Source: Nematostella vectensis (lineage: Eukaryota > Cnidaria > Anthozoa > Actiniaria > Edwardsiidae). Taken from it: 64,000 nt of DNA. A program made the translations under genes and the position numbers. The notes beneath the pieces were generated by a model. It was not told where the DNA came from, made no database searches, and was given only the letters and a program-made list of their open reading frames with translations. The stretch is taken from assembly GCF_932526225.1 (NCBI RefSeq), contig NC_064041.1, positions 5,824,046-5,888,045 of the forward strand, written 5' to 3'. Numbering within the stretch: the stretch's first letter is position 1; every line of letters starts with the position of its first letter. Positions 45,283 to 57,610 of this stretch are shown piece after piece.

Positions 45283-48200
45283 TCAATGAGGGCGCTGCTT
45301 ATAAGATTCATTAGTATTGCCATTCTGCGCATCCTTATTTGGGTCTTTACCGCTGACCAACTGATCCCAGTCAGGGTAAAACTCTTCCTTCATTCTCTGT
45401 GCATGCGCCAGGAGATTCGGCATTTTATCTCGGATGGCTTTTTCCTGAGGACTCCCCTGCGCTGTCCATAATATATTCGCCACCAGACCAAATATGGCAG
45501 CGTCTGTCACGCAAGGCTTGTCACCTAACAGGAATTTCTTAGAGCCCAGGAATCCTGACAGCGCGGCCAGGTCTCTCTCCCCCAGATTGTAGATCTCGTC
45601 TTCGGTGTGGCGGCCAATACCGTGGCCGTTCATGTTTCCTCCCACTGTGCGCTTAAATTTCCAGAAGCCGAGGTGTCTCATTAGCGCGGGAAAAGAGTGC
45701 AGCATGTTGTCACGGAACGTGGGCGCGTTTGGGCTGAAGAATCGAAAGTGGAGGAATGTCCTGTTGAGATAGATAGTTATTGATTAGCTCTCACCATAGC
45801 AACAAAGTTTATGTTTTTGAAACAATCATGTTCACTTGTTATGTAACCTGAGAAGCGAGCGTTTGTGTGGAGTTCCAGCAAATTAAGTCCGAAGATTTTT
45901 TTTTCTTCGAATCTCCAAAGTAACGTATGGTTTGCAGGCTACTTGTAATACATTCCTTTTGAGGCAGAATGTAACGGATGATAAGCTAAATAAGAGCTGG
46001 CGGGAGCCCACTCGCTTATGGGCCCTATAAAGAAACTGCTTATTATAAACAGAAAAAACATACTTGATCGTTATAATAAAATAAGCCAATTTAACACTAC
46101 CTGGCAGTATTCGATTTTCTTGCAAACCAATAGGATGAATAATGAAAACGATGTTTGCATAAAATTCTTACGCCCTTCGTTTTGAATAAATATTGAATGG
46201 TTTCTGGGCTTTGCGATGGTTGACTTAGGGTTTCAGCTCGAATCGAAGGGCGGAAACAGTTCGGGTCCTAACCAAAAAGGGAGGCATCAGTTTACCGAAT
46301 TATTTTGCAAGATGGCGGCCATAGCCTAACCGAGAGAATCACGCAAGAAAACGTTCTTTTTTTGAATAAACGTTCTTTTGCCGAATAATCGTTCTTTTGC
46401 TTAATAATATTCCTACCCATGATTTATTGCGTTTACTGTATGCTAGAGGAACCCGGAAGCCATGTTGTAAAGAGAATCAGTGCGATCATCATACAATAGT
46501 TTGTCATCATTTTGATGCTTATGCTATGAACAAGCGAATTCCTCCTGGGTGTTTAAGGTTACTCGCATACATCAAAGCCGTAAAAGAAAGGTAGCAGAAG
46601 GGTGCTAGCAGTTACGCAGAAAAAAATCGATGAAATTGGAAAGGACTGGCCTTGTGATCACATAAGTATGAGCTTATTTATCTGGGCTATTTTTTTTTCA
46701 AGGGGTAAAAAAAAAATGTACATGGTTTTGTATTGTTTGGTTTAATTAACCAGCTCTTTGCATTACAAGAAACAGCAACATTGAATTTTATTTTGGCTTT
46801 AAGGGTATAAGGCTTGTGGTAAACTATGGAAAGTCAGAATGATGCCCCTGAGGGAAAGCTCCTACTTGTGTGCAGGCCCTGTGCCTTTTATTTTCTTGCA
46901 ATTACAGCCATAACATAGAAAATAAGTTCCATTGATACCTTGGATCGCTTGTACTCATACTTGTTATACAATGATTTCGAGTGGAAAATACACTGCAAAA
47001 TATCCCAGGCGGCACTTTTATTTTCGCTTTACCACACTGGTAGGCCAAAATAATGCAGTATTGTTGCTGGTGTGTACCAGACTTGTAAAATTTAACAAGA
47101 TTCATGAATTTCATCAGTTTACACAAGAGGGGCTTGACCAACAATTTAGTACTGAAAGTACTGAAAACTATTATTCATTGCTTAGCATCTTCAATTTCTT
47201 GTAAAAATTCATTTTTATGCTAAAGAATACAGGGTTTGTGTCCCCAAAATACCAGCCTCCTAATTCCAAATACTGTCACACTTAAAAATCTGTAGTCAAC
47301 CCCCTGATGATAAAGAATTAAATATGAAATAAACTACATTTTTTGGGGGAATCAGTAAAGGCCCTGTCACACGTACGTTTTTACTCTTGCGATCTGTCTC
47401 GCAAAAAAAAAAATTGTTGCAGGTCGCATGCGCATTTTTTTGCGTATGATACCCCCTTTGCAACTTTGTTTTGCATTTCTCAAAGTCGCACGAAAAGTAG
47501 AACGCTCTTCTACTTTCTGCAACAAATTGTTTCAAGTTGCAGGAAAAACTTCACGTGTGACAGGGCGCATGCGACCTGCAACAATATTTTTACAAGTTGC
47601 AGCCTACGTGTGACAGGGCCTTAAGATAAACTTTTGAAGCAAAAAAAATATTTTAGGGTTCAGTGGAGTTGTAAAGTGTATGTGGCCACACAAGTAAACT
47701 TGCACCCAGCCTGCACTGAGACGGAGAAGGATCTCGGCGTCTGGATGTCAGACGACCTCTCTTGGACTAAGCAAGTTGACGAGGCATGTAGTAAGGCCAA
47801 CAGGACGCTGGGGTTCGTTAGAAGACACTCAAGATCCATAAAGAAAACCAACATAAGAAGATCGATGTATCTCGCCCTAGTACGTCCTCACCTAGGATAC
47901 GCAACACAACTGTGGGCACCGCAGACAAAGGACCTGATTAGACGAGTTGAAAGAATCCAAAGACGAGCTAGCAAGTACATGTTAGGACTCCCATTTAGAT
48001 GCAGCCAAATATACAAAGAAAGACTTATTCAACTTAAATTATTGCCACTATCGTATTGGCACGAATATTTGGACATGTCATACTTTTATAAAATCATAAA
48101 TGGGCTTGTCAATATTAATCCATCAATTGTTCCCAAAGTTCGCTCAGTCCGTCCTACTAGATCATCTGCAAACTCAAGCGCACCACAATTCTTCGCTCGC

Positions 48201-50004
48201 AAATGCAAAACTTCTGCTTTTCAAAAATCATATTTAAACCGTTGTACAAGAATATGGAACACTCTCACTAATTTGTTAAATAGTTCTAGCTACTCTGACC
48301 ATGCTTCTTTCAAGCGCGCTTTATTAAATTACTACTTAAATGCTCTTTCGATAACTTACGATCCAGAGGATCCGCGCTCATGGAAATCTGTCTGCCTCAC
48401 CTGCAATCGGGCCAGGGTGCTAACGCACCAAATTTCATGTTGTTTCTAATTTAGTTTTTGTGACCTTGTAACTTTTACACATTTTAAACTCGGGTCCGCC
48501 GTAATTGGCCTAGCTGTGGCGGATACCCTGCCCTTTCGTTATTGTATGTATTTATGTTCTGTTTCTCATGTATAACGTATTATGTATGTGTATTTTTTTT
48601 TCTCCGTGGGCAAAGTCAATAAATAAATAAATAAAATAAATAAATAGGTTGTTCAATTTGTGGGAGCATCTACACATTTAAGCCCACCCCCCTCTCTCTC
48701 TCTCTCTCGCTTATTTTTATATAAGTACTTATGTTTGATACATTCACAGTAATTCTCCATTTAATTTTGTATCAAGTAAAACTTTGACACTAGTGTTTTA
48801 GCTGCTGTACTTAGCTTATTACAACGCATTCGCTTCGAGTCGACAGTGCTTCCCGGGTCTATGTTTAGCGTTTAGCGAACTAAAGTGCGTGTATTTCGAT
48901 ATTGAATGTAGCATATTATTTTCAGGGTGTCAAACAGCTTCAAAGAAACAGTCTACTTTAGGCTGTATATTTGTACTCCCTTTCTCGCCACCATTTTGTT
49001 TCAAGTGATCGCTTGACATACAAATACCAAGGGGAAGGGAGTGGGTACTCTGCTGTGATTGGATATATTTTTTTCTTTTTTACCAAATGCCTCCAATTTT
49101 AGTTAGGACCCTGACTTGGAAAGCACCAGGGACCGGTTTGTTCAAAGACTTAGTTATAAACAATGGTTAGTGTTTAATCGGTGGATAACTTTCCTAACCC
49201 GTGGTAAGCTAATCCAGGCTTCAAAAAAGCAAACACAAATGCATTCGAACTAAACTCAAGTTCAACAAAACAAAGCACAGAAAATATAACAAAAGAGGTG
49301 TGCTTCCTTTGTGAGTTCCTCGCTAGGGTTCCATTTGAATAGTACTATGGAAAATGTAAGAATGGCGCAAGCTTATTTGATTTGTGTGTGGAAAAGATAT
49401 AATCAGATAATCACAGTAAGGGCCAGTCAATTGTTTTTAATACATTTTAAAGTAGTCGACCGATGTAGTTTTAAGTGTTGTGGCCTCTGCTGAATATTTT
49501 AGTACTATCGAACATGCGCAACAATGCAATAAAACCCAGAAGGTCAACACGTTGCGCTTTTAGATGTTACCTACTTGTCGACATGCACCACCCCCCCTCT
49601 CCCCGCTTTGTAAGTTCAAAGAAGTAGCCAATTTTTCAACTAGCTTTATTTTGATAAAGTGCTGAAGAGTTTTTAGAAATTAGCCAATCTGGATTCGAGA
49701 AACATACTATTTAAATAACAAGAATTCTACTTAGCAAATCAGCGTAGCAAATAAATAATTCAGTATTTATCTTAACATAAGCAAACATCCCAACTTTGCT
49801 GGTATCACTTAAACTTTACATAAAATTTCACACTTCACAATTTTAAGTAGATGTTTCGAATTTTCTCCTAAACATTAAAGTATGTCCACCATAAGATAAG
49901 ATAAGATAAAAACTTTATTTACAGAGGGTGGCACTTAATAGTGTAATACACTAGTAAACTTGTGGCCCTCAAAACTCATACATACAAATAATACAATATA
50001 ATAA

Positions 50005-50046
<42 letters not shown>

Positions 50047-51423
50047 CTCTATTTACAATACAAATTATAAAAATACTATTCCCACCCAGACCAAAAGGAG
50101 AAAAAAAAAAAAAAAAAAAAAAGATTCAATAAATAAAATAAAATATGAGTTAATTCGAAATATTAAAATGATTTAAAAGTAATTGTTCATTAAGATATTT
50201 ATGACGGAGAGCGTTCTTAAAAGAGCTTATATTAGGCATTTTCTTTATGCTGGCTTCTAAATTGTTCCATTTACGGATGGCATTTACTGTAAACGTTTTC
50301 CCACCTTCGGTTTTTCTAGTATACTTTGGAGTTATAAAATTCAGTCCTGAGAAACGAGTATTTCTATTATGAAGTGTATTGTTCAGCTTAAGAGTTTCAA
50401 TTAGATATTCGGGCACCATCAGTTGTAGCCTTTTAAAGAGAATAGAACACATTGAGATGTGATTGTCCAGATAGAAAGGCAGCCATTGAAGTCTATTAAA
50501 CAACGGTACTGAGGGTGCTCTGGGTTCAGCGTTGAGTATTAGACGTGCAGCTCTTTTTTGTAGAGTTAGAAATCTTGACAAACAATCCTTAGTTGATGCT
50601 GTTTGCCAAACAGTCCCAGCATAGCTAAACAAAGGTTTGATCATGGCATTATAGAAATTTGTTCTTTGTTTGAGGGGTAGACAACCTTTGATCTTATTTA
50701 GTACGCCGATTCTTCCTGCAATTTTCTTGTATGTCCTTTCAGCGTGATCCGAAAAGGTCAATTTACTGTCCACATCCAGTCCAAGGAGTCTTACTGATTC
50801 CACTGATTCAAGGGTGTTTCCATTAGATGTCGAAATGGATAATTTACTGTGTCTGTGTCACTTCTTTGTTATTTGTTAATTGAAAGTACAGCGATTCATT
50901 TGCAGGAAAACTGAAAAATGATCCACGGTATTGAAGTCTGTTCTTTATTAAATTACATTTGATTTTAACCGATGGAAATGTATTCTTTGTGTCACTCGCT
51001 ATTGTACAGGAGCGTATAGTGGTGGCGTTAATGGCCTTCTTTGATGCCACAAAGTTAGGAAGAAAAAAGTTGATGTATAACTATCACTCACCAGAACGTG
51101 TTTTCCTCGAGCATTACCCTGAATGCCGTGGCAACGGCCTTGTCAGCTTCGCTCAACCCTTCATCAAGGTCAACACCAAACTCCCGCGTCAAGTACTCGA
51201 TACAGAACTGGGAGTCAGCTACATGTTTCCCTTTATGCTCAATCCACGGGAACTTTCCCTTGCTGGATTTCTTAAACGCCGTATTCACATCATACGGGAT
51301 CTTCGCCATGCGCATCCACGTCTCTAACTTGAGACATGGAGGGGAGATATTTGGAACGGGGAGTCTGGGGTTTCGCGGGAATTGGTGTAGAATCACGGGA
51401 TTCTGATCGTTTCTCTCCTCCAT
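45283..51423 (-). CDS. FAXC-like (failed axon connections / metaxin-type GST-fold) protein, two exons
   Basis: Exon 1 is 51423-51092 and exon 2 is 45760-45283. The TG/G split Trp codon joins them in frame for 269 residues, stop at 45283-45285. The N-terminal half reads NPVILHQFPRNPRLP, CLKLETWMRMAKIPYDV, KGKFPWIEHKGKHVADS and FCIEYLTREFGVDL: the thioredoxin-like GST_N fold of FAXC and CDR proteins. Exon 2 gives a GST_C-like helical domain with GIGRHTEDEI, FLGSKKFLLGDKPCVTDAA and FGLVANILW. Drosophila fax is involved in axon guidance; related GST-fold proteins are often enzymatically unproven, so no reaction is assigned. Human FAXC is longer (~400 residues). The intron (5.3 kb) holds two LINE fragments and a MITE. 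Confidence 0.88.
45761..47355. other. FAXC intron, unannotated part
   Basis: AT-rich intron sequence before the MITE at 47359. An AAGATGGCGGCC word (about 46310) resembles a YY1/core-promoter element, but no exon follows it. Nothing else is recognised. Confidence 0.4.
47359..47623. mobile_element. MITE with GGCCCTGTCACACGT termini
   Basis: AAGGCCCTGTCACACGTACG on the left is the inverse of CTACGTGTGACAGGGCCTT on the right, with mismatches only at the inner edge. An internal CACGTGTGACAGGGCGCATG suggests a partial nested duplicate. It is adjacent to the LINE fragment that starts by 47640. Confidence 0.85.
47640..48650 (+). mobile_element. 5'-truncated LINE (reverse transcriptase C-terminal part) with AAATAA tail
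   Basis: An open frame to 48449 holds the C-terminal end of a CR1/L2-type reverse transcriptase: EKDLGVWMSDDLSWTKQVDE, LALVRPHLGYATQLW, RRVERIQRRASKYMLGL and RCTRIWNTL. The YADD catalytic part is missing, so it is a dead 5'-truncated copy. A 3' UTR and an (AATA)n tail follow to about 48650. It lies in the FAXC intron, opposite to the host gene. Confidence 0.85.
48651..49885. other. FAXC intron between two LINE fragments
   Basis: Contains a short (CT)n run at about 48690 and AT-rich sequence. No exon, transposon end or RNA gene is recognised. Confidence 0.45.
49890..50860 (-). mobile_element. 5'-truncated LINE (second family) with (TATCT)n tail
   Basis: The minus-strand frame from 50803 to 50150 reads SVRLLGLDVDSKLTFSDH, NAMIKPLFSYAGTVWQTAS, LQKRAARLILN and AIRKWNNLEASIK, the tail of a CR1/L2/Rex-like reverse transcriptase. 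Homology continues a little further upstream in another frame (to ~50860), a frameshift. The 3' end is a TTATCTTATCTTATC repeat at 49892-49910, typical for such LINEs. (TA)n and poly-A runs sit in its 3' UTR at 50010-50120. Confidence 0.85.
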
Positions 51424-52503
51424 TTTTGTGTGCGCAGGGTTATTGTAGCTTATCCGAATGAGCTGTTGGATGTCGGCCTCGCTGTTTTATTACAGGCAAA
51501 TATTGCTGACTCATAGAGACATTTTACTACCCCAAGGTCTTTACGCTCTGGTGGTTAAAAGTGCCTAAATTGCCGACTCATATTCACGTAACAATTTATT
51601 ACCCCATCAAAAGTTAAGTATAGGCAATATCATGCCGAAGTTTCTAAAACTTCTCTTAAAATGAAATAAAGCGGATCAAAGAAAAAAACAAAAAAAAAAA
51701 AATTCACGCATTGAAACAATAAGTGTAGAATGTTTCCGTTCATTGATATTCTTGCATTAGTTTAGGATGTCTCGTTAATTATGTTTCAGCCCTAGGTGTT
51801 CTTATAAATGGGAGTTTATAAAAATTCTTCAATTGATGCGAAGTTTTTCTGGTGTTCTCGTGGTATTTATTAAGCCGTAACACGATTATGCTATGGACTT
51901 TGGGTCTTCTTCATGCATCGCTGAAGGGCAGCAATTATTTCTTTGTTATTTGGTTACTCAAGATGAACGGCCTTTCGTTTATTATTATATTAATACATAA
52001 TTCAGTTTTACGTCTCCATCAAAATGCAATGCAGTAAACTTTATTTCTCGAGGATTTTTACGTTATAATCGTTTTAATCAGTTTCCTAACTCATGTCCCT
52101 CAACAACTTCACTACTACAAACTAGTAAAATGCTTAGAAGTTAATATGTACCAACTAATATATACCAACCAAAACAAACACTTCCTAAGCTCAAAGATCA
52201 AAGTATGAACACACGACGTTTTATGCTACAGCTCCCAAAAACCACTGCGCCACTCTCAAAAATTGAGATCAGAAGAAAAACTTTTATCTGTGAGTGGTAG
52301 AACAAACGTCAAAATGCAAAAAATAAATCGAGCTTTGAAAAAAGCTCGTCAAATGTTGCTCAGAACAATAAAAAAAAAGAACTGTTATCTGTGAGTGATA
52401 GAACAAAAAAATGGTGGTAAAATGTTATTTACTCAGAGAAAAATTAAGAGGTACATTATGAGGTCTTACTATAAACTAACTCTGTCTCTAGAGATGTGCA
52501 AAT
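51424..52503. other. Intergenic: upstream of the FAXC-like gene and downstream of D8C gene A
   Basis: Carries the FAXC promoter side (51424-51600) and AT-rich sequence with loosely repeated TATCTGTGAGTGATAGAACA words near 52290 and 52387. No exon seen. Confidence 0.45.
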
Positions 52504-55500
52504 TTATCTTGCTGAGTTGAACAAATTGAGAGTGAGGAGATCACATGCGTAGAGATGGTTATCTTCCAATATCCACTTTAAAAATAAAAGAAAATACATA
52601 AGTAGAACAACCAATAATGTATGTAAAGTATAGTCAAAACATGTCACAATTTCAAGCGCGATACCTTGTTCAATGTAGTGTCCACAGTAGCGTCCACATA
52701 ATGGAGCGTTTTCTAGTTTAAACACGAAAAACTTCCCACAATTCCTGGCTTTGATTGTCCTCTTTTCTAAACAACAATTCTCATCTGATTTATGGAAGCA
52801 GGCCTATAAAAAGAGAGAGACAGTGATGGTTGAACTATCCGACTAATATCTTAATGAATTGAGCTTGCGCTCTTCACAACAGAAAATACATCAACAAGGC
52901 CATTTTTGCGATGTAAGGGGGGACCCTTGGACGAGTATATGAGAACTTACCTCTCTTTCGACTGATTTGTCTATGACGTCATAGGGCAAGCCACCTTTCA
53001 TCCACCCCGTAATGTACGTTCCACAATGACTCATGGGAGGGCACGATGTGGCTATGACGTCACCAGCCTCGCTTTGAAACCGGTACCAGCCTCCCATCTG
53101 CGTGTCACACTTGGGACTTTCAGTCTTGTGCGTCTCTAAGCGGTCAGCGGTATCGAGCACCTTGTAGGTGCTATTAGAGCATTCATCCTCTAGGATGCAA
53201 TGCACCATGGGTTTAGTAATTGGTTTTGCCTGATAGTGTCGCCGGTACCCTGTACCAGGGTGTTGTGGTAATCGCTTTAATTTGGGTTCATTTCAGGGAC
53301 TCCTGGGGATCGTTTCGGGTTATGGGATCGTTATGGGTCCTGGGTTTATTTAGGGTCCTCTACACCCCTCTCCCTACCCTTCATCTAAAAGTCTTACAGT
53401 AAAACGTCATACCTGCGCCAAGAAGTCTGTAGACGGCGATCTCGAAGTCCCCACCCACGTGATACTTTTTACACTCGGAGTCTTTCTCAGTTTTGCCGTA
53501 ATCATCGTAGGTGAGATGCGCCCGCGGTCCGCTCCAGCATTCTCCCCAAAACTGAACTCCAAAGTAAAGGAATCCATGTTTCTCTGTCTCCGCGGCGCAG
53601 TTCCGCACGACGGCGTCAAACTCATCTTGGTTCCACTCTTTAAGGTACTCTTTTGTGCGGTAGCTTGCGAGAAATTGCGGCATTGGTCGGTCGCCATTAG
53701 CTTTGTAACAGCCTACAAACTCTGGCTTTTGAAGCCCTGTGCGAAAAAGAATAGTTCAATTTAGTCGTGTGATAGAGTGTGATAGCTTGCGAGGTATTCA
53801 GGCATTGGTCGGTCGAGATTGTCTTTGTCTTTGGCTTCGTCTTTGTCTATGTGATTGATATCTTTGTAAAAGCCCACAAACTCGAATTTCTGTTGGAGCG
53901 CTGTTTAAACAAAATAGGTAATTTTGCATCTCAATTTAATCACATAACGAAATACCCAAGTCGAAGAAAAAATTCATTCATAGATCCGACATGTCAATCA
54001 CGCGCGCACGAATAGCCAATCAGGAAAGAGATGGTGCAATAACAGCCATTTGGTCCCACAAATGTCCCACAAAAAGTCGGCAATCGACGCCGAAAAAGAT
54101 TGGTTTAAGATATTTTTCTGCGAATCTGGACAAGCAAATAAGCATTTTCCGGTCAGCGTAGAAAGTGCTAGCACTGTTTTCTTTGCTCGGCCGCTTTTAG
54201 TGTAGAGTTGAGACTCAATTGTAGAAAAACAAATTTACTACGAAGAAACAAAAAACAAAAAGCAAAGAAACCACTTACAAGAGCAGTGTAATTCCTACCA
54301 TTAAACTTGTGTTTGATATTATACCTAGGTTACTTCAATTACATTTAAAAATGAGACTGTCGTTTGTAATTTTTACTGTAAATCTTGACGTTTGCCGATA
54401 AAACTTGTAGTTAGAAGTCGGTCGTAAACAGCGAATTCGGCTTTCTCTTCTGATTTTCCCCGCACTTAAATCACTGCAAATTGACAAAAATAGCTTTGAA
54501 AACAATTAAAACACGTAGTACCTACCGTAGAGAGCACCGCTTTATCTTATCATTTCCAATTTTTCGTATTTAAAGCTGGATTCGTGCCGTTTCCATTCAA
54601 CAACCAAACTCGTAGTTATCTATTTCTATGCTTCATTCTCACAAGATTTTCACCAAGCTTGGACAACAAGACAAGTTTCCATCATGTTAGGTTACTGTGT
54701 TTTATTTTCCAAGTCGCAGGAAAAACCCCTATAAACGCCTGTATTTTAAATAACTCCGGGCATGACTCACTGACCTCATACGACATGTTGTACAATTTGT
54801 GGGACATTTGTGTTGCACTTCACTGGCTTCTATTTGCTGCTTTCTGATTGGATATTCGTGCACGCGTCGGATCTATGAATAGTTGTATAGAACTTTTGGC
54901 TTGCGTAGGGCTTGTGTCTGCAATCATTTATCATGTACAGAAAAAAAAAAAAAAAAAACAAGCGGAAGAAATACAGACCAGCGAATAAAATTGTCGTTTT
55001 CGGTTAGCCTTTTGGGATAGGGAAAGTGTGCGGGCACTCTTGCAAAATCTGTGAGCTGGGTATGGAAAATCTGGTTTCTAGAGTTGAAAGCTCGATTCAC
55101 CATTATAGGGCTTTTTTTATTTAAACCAATCTAAACAAACTTAACCAAATGGCCAGCTCTAAAAAAGGATAATATCTTTAATCCTTCGATGAAAAGTTAT
55201 CAACTCCCTAGCTTTGCGCATACGTTGACAGGCATGGATATTTGCTGGAATCACAGGGTGAAAAAAGACGCAATTTGCTCTGAACATTTCACTCCATGGC
55301 TTGTCTTTCTTCTTCAGAGAAATGATAACAGCAAAATCGTATTACTATAATATTGAAGGCAAAGTTTCACTACTAGCAGCAAAGTTTAAAACAAATCAGA
55401 AGAAAAAGGGCTTCAGTTGTTAAGCAATACAAGAAAAACAAGTTAAACAATTAAAGGCTTTCAATCTAAAACTATTGCATAATATCTTTCACATTTTTAT

Positions 55501-55695
55501 CTGCCTTATTCTACTATATGGAGTACATCAAAAGTTTTATGTAGTACATAAGAAGATATATGCATTAGTACATCAAAAGATATATGTAGTGCATAAGAGG
55601 ATATAGGTAGTGCGTATTTTATATCACTTACCTGTTATAGAAGCTGGCCCTAATAGAAGCGCAAAGACAGTCAGGGATGCCATCGTTGCCTTCAT
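52504..55695 (-). CDS. Secreted GCY-type Cys domain plus D8C (uromodulin/OIT3-like) protein A, four exons
   Basis: Exons 55695-55632, 53736-53413, 53189-52951 and 52803-52504 join in frame to 308 residues. Residues 1-20 (MKATMASLTVFALLLGPASI) are a signal peptide. Exon 2 is a Cys domain starting EFVGCYKANGDRPMP with RNCAAETEKHGFLYFGVQFW and GECWSGPRAH, a WSC-like module common in cnidarian secreted proteins. Exons 3-4 are a D8C eight-cysteine domain as in uromodulin, GP2 and OIT3: GGWYRFQSEAGDVIATSC, CGTYITGWMKGGLP, ACFHKSDENCC, then ARNCGKFFVFKL. The family is extracellular and may bind glycans or microbes (inference). Read-through to the stop at 52504 adds a hydrophobic tail (LHTLLVVLLMYFLLFLKW); a donor at AACAAG/GTATCG could instead lead to a short last exon, as in gene B. 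Confidence 0.82.
53775..53900 (-). pseudogene. Truncated duplicate of the gene A second exon
   Basis: Right after an acceptor-like TTTAAACAG, the minus strand reads LQQKFEFVGFYKDINHI and, after a charged insertion, DRPMPEYLASYH. This matches LQKPEFVGCYKANGDRPMPQ of exon 2, then breaks off. The key Cys is Phe. It lies in intron 1 of gene A, 36 bases upstream of the intact exon. Confidence 0.75.
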
Positions 55696-57610
55696 GACCG
55701 CACTCTCTGAATTATGAGACAAGGGTCTGTGCCACAGTCTAATACTGGGCGAATACTTAAGTCTGGACAATCTCTTCCGTGCCACCTGCCGCCCCCTTTT
55801 AAAACTCTAAAAGACACACAATCGTATCTTTGACACTTTGATTAAAAACCTGGGCACGTGGCAAAACTGAAGGCTCTTTTTTGACGCTTTGTAATTGGCA
55901 ATTCTCTACTCACTGCCATTCACGTCTATGAAACTTTTAGAATCTCTTGTAATTAATCTTAACAGTGTAAAGTACTGTCGTCAGATGCGCGAACATGATC
56001 ACAATGACTCAGTCGTGTGTGTTTTTTTTGGATCATAGACACTGGTTTGCAACAATGGGACGTGGTTATGCGTGATTACTTAGCGGTTATGGCTTCCGAT
56101 AGGTGATGAAATTCGTTTTCCTCGAGAGAGTGGAAGTTTGCTAAAGTAGATTTGATCTGGCGGAAACTTTGTGTTGACTTTGTCATGATATCTTCCCTGG
56201 ACTTGTCTCTTAGAGATTTTTGTTTCTCTATGTGTCCATATTTTAGGATAGAAAAATAGGTATTAGAAAAAAATTGGAACACCAAACCACCTGTTTACTA
56301 TGAAATGCTAATACTATTTCTATTGTCATCTGCGCAGCCGCAGACTGTCGCTCCCCTCCAAGAACAGCTGCTGGGAACAGGGGAACATAGTGAAAATATT
56401 TGAACAAGGTTTTTATCGGTATTGTCCGCACCACTCGCCAAGGGCGATTCCGAAAGCGGTGACAACCATAGGCGTTTGAAATTACGCCGTGGCTATATGC
56501 CCGACAGTCAGAAAAGGTCCACGTTCGATGGATTAAATGCACGACAATTTTCAAATAATTCAAATAACCCAGTGAATTGTCGACCTAGTAAGTTCAAAGT
56601 ATTCTAGATATGTTTAGAAAGAGCAAGCGATTCTAAATTGAGCTTTGTTGTCGAAGTTGAATGATTTTCCTTGCTTGTATAGACTATGATATCACTATAA
56701 AGGCGGAAAGTCCACTTCCGGTTCGCAATAGACGTGCTATTTGTAGAAACTATCAAGAGAATTAGATAAAGAAGGCATTGTAAATCTAATGTCAAACTTT
56801 TTGTATGTGAATCCTATAACAAACGTTGAAATATTTCAATAGTATAAAAGAACTCTTTTTTTTCGGGGACGGTCAGATTTTTTATATATAACTCTCCCCT
56901 CCCAATCCCACACTTTTTTTGGATTTAGCCACCCTCCCCCCCCCCCCCCCCCTCCAAGAAAGAACCTGGGTATGGGCCTATAGTTTTTACAAGCAATAAA
57001 AACATTTCATCCAAAAAAAAGCTCAATTTTGGACTCACAGGATTAAAAAATTTACCGTGATATTTTAGGAAATCGAGAGCTGTCGACATTTAGCAACATA
57101 TTGTAGAAAATTCCTCTAACATTACGATGTCACAGACAACAGAAAACATTCAATACCGACAACAAAGCTCAATTCAGATTCGCTTGCCCTTTCTCAACAA
57201 ATATAGAATACTTTGAACTCACTAGGTCTACAATTTGCTGGGTTATTTGTAAAAATTATGAATTTACGCATGCGTCCCCGTTTTTTTTTTTTTTTTTTTT
57301 TTTTACACAAAGAGCTTCAATAATGAGAGGGCTACTAATTTTTCCTTAAAGGGGGGTGTTCGATTTTTTTTTCCGATTTAAATAATATAATAAATATAAT
57401 AATTTTAGTTGGAGTTTATCCTTAGGAGTATATATCAATTCAAATATATATCATTATTACTATAGGAAACTAGGCAAAGGTGCGAGATGGGACGCTTCAG
57501 GACAAGTATTGGTTGATCGGTTTTGACATTTATTGTGCTTCTTGTTCAGTTGTCCTCTACATTTCTAGCACAACACTTCTATTCAAACTCTTTGTCCTAA
57601 TCTTGAAGCT
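55696..57610. other. Intergenic region between D8C genes A and B with a large inverted repeat
   Basis: Holds the gene A promoter side, the inverted repeat at 56560-57255, C and T homopolymer runs (56938, 57280) and the gene B 3' end. The minus-strand frame near 56076-56285 ends in a charged, protein-like stretch (SFRQIKSTLANFHSLEENEF) but has no convincing acceptor or relative known to me. Confidence 0.45.
56560..57255. mobile_element. Inverted-repeat element with ~105-base arms
   Basis: The left arm (56560-56665; CAAATAACCCAGTGAATTGT, AGTTCAAAGTATTCTA, TTGAGCTTTGTTGTCG) is matched in inverse at 57145-57255 with roughly one in ten bases changed. The spacer has poly-C and low-complexity sequence. 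Probably a long-TIR or foldback transposon. Confidence 0.7.

Noticed and set aside
46397-46594. Plus-strand 65-codon frame in the FAXC intron
   Set aside because: Short, Cys/His scattered without a known motif, no splice sites that connect it to anything.
56076-56285. Minus-strand 69-codon frame with a charged tail
   Set aside because: Looks protein-like but no acceptor, start context or family match; mentioned only in the intergenic note.
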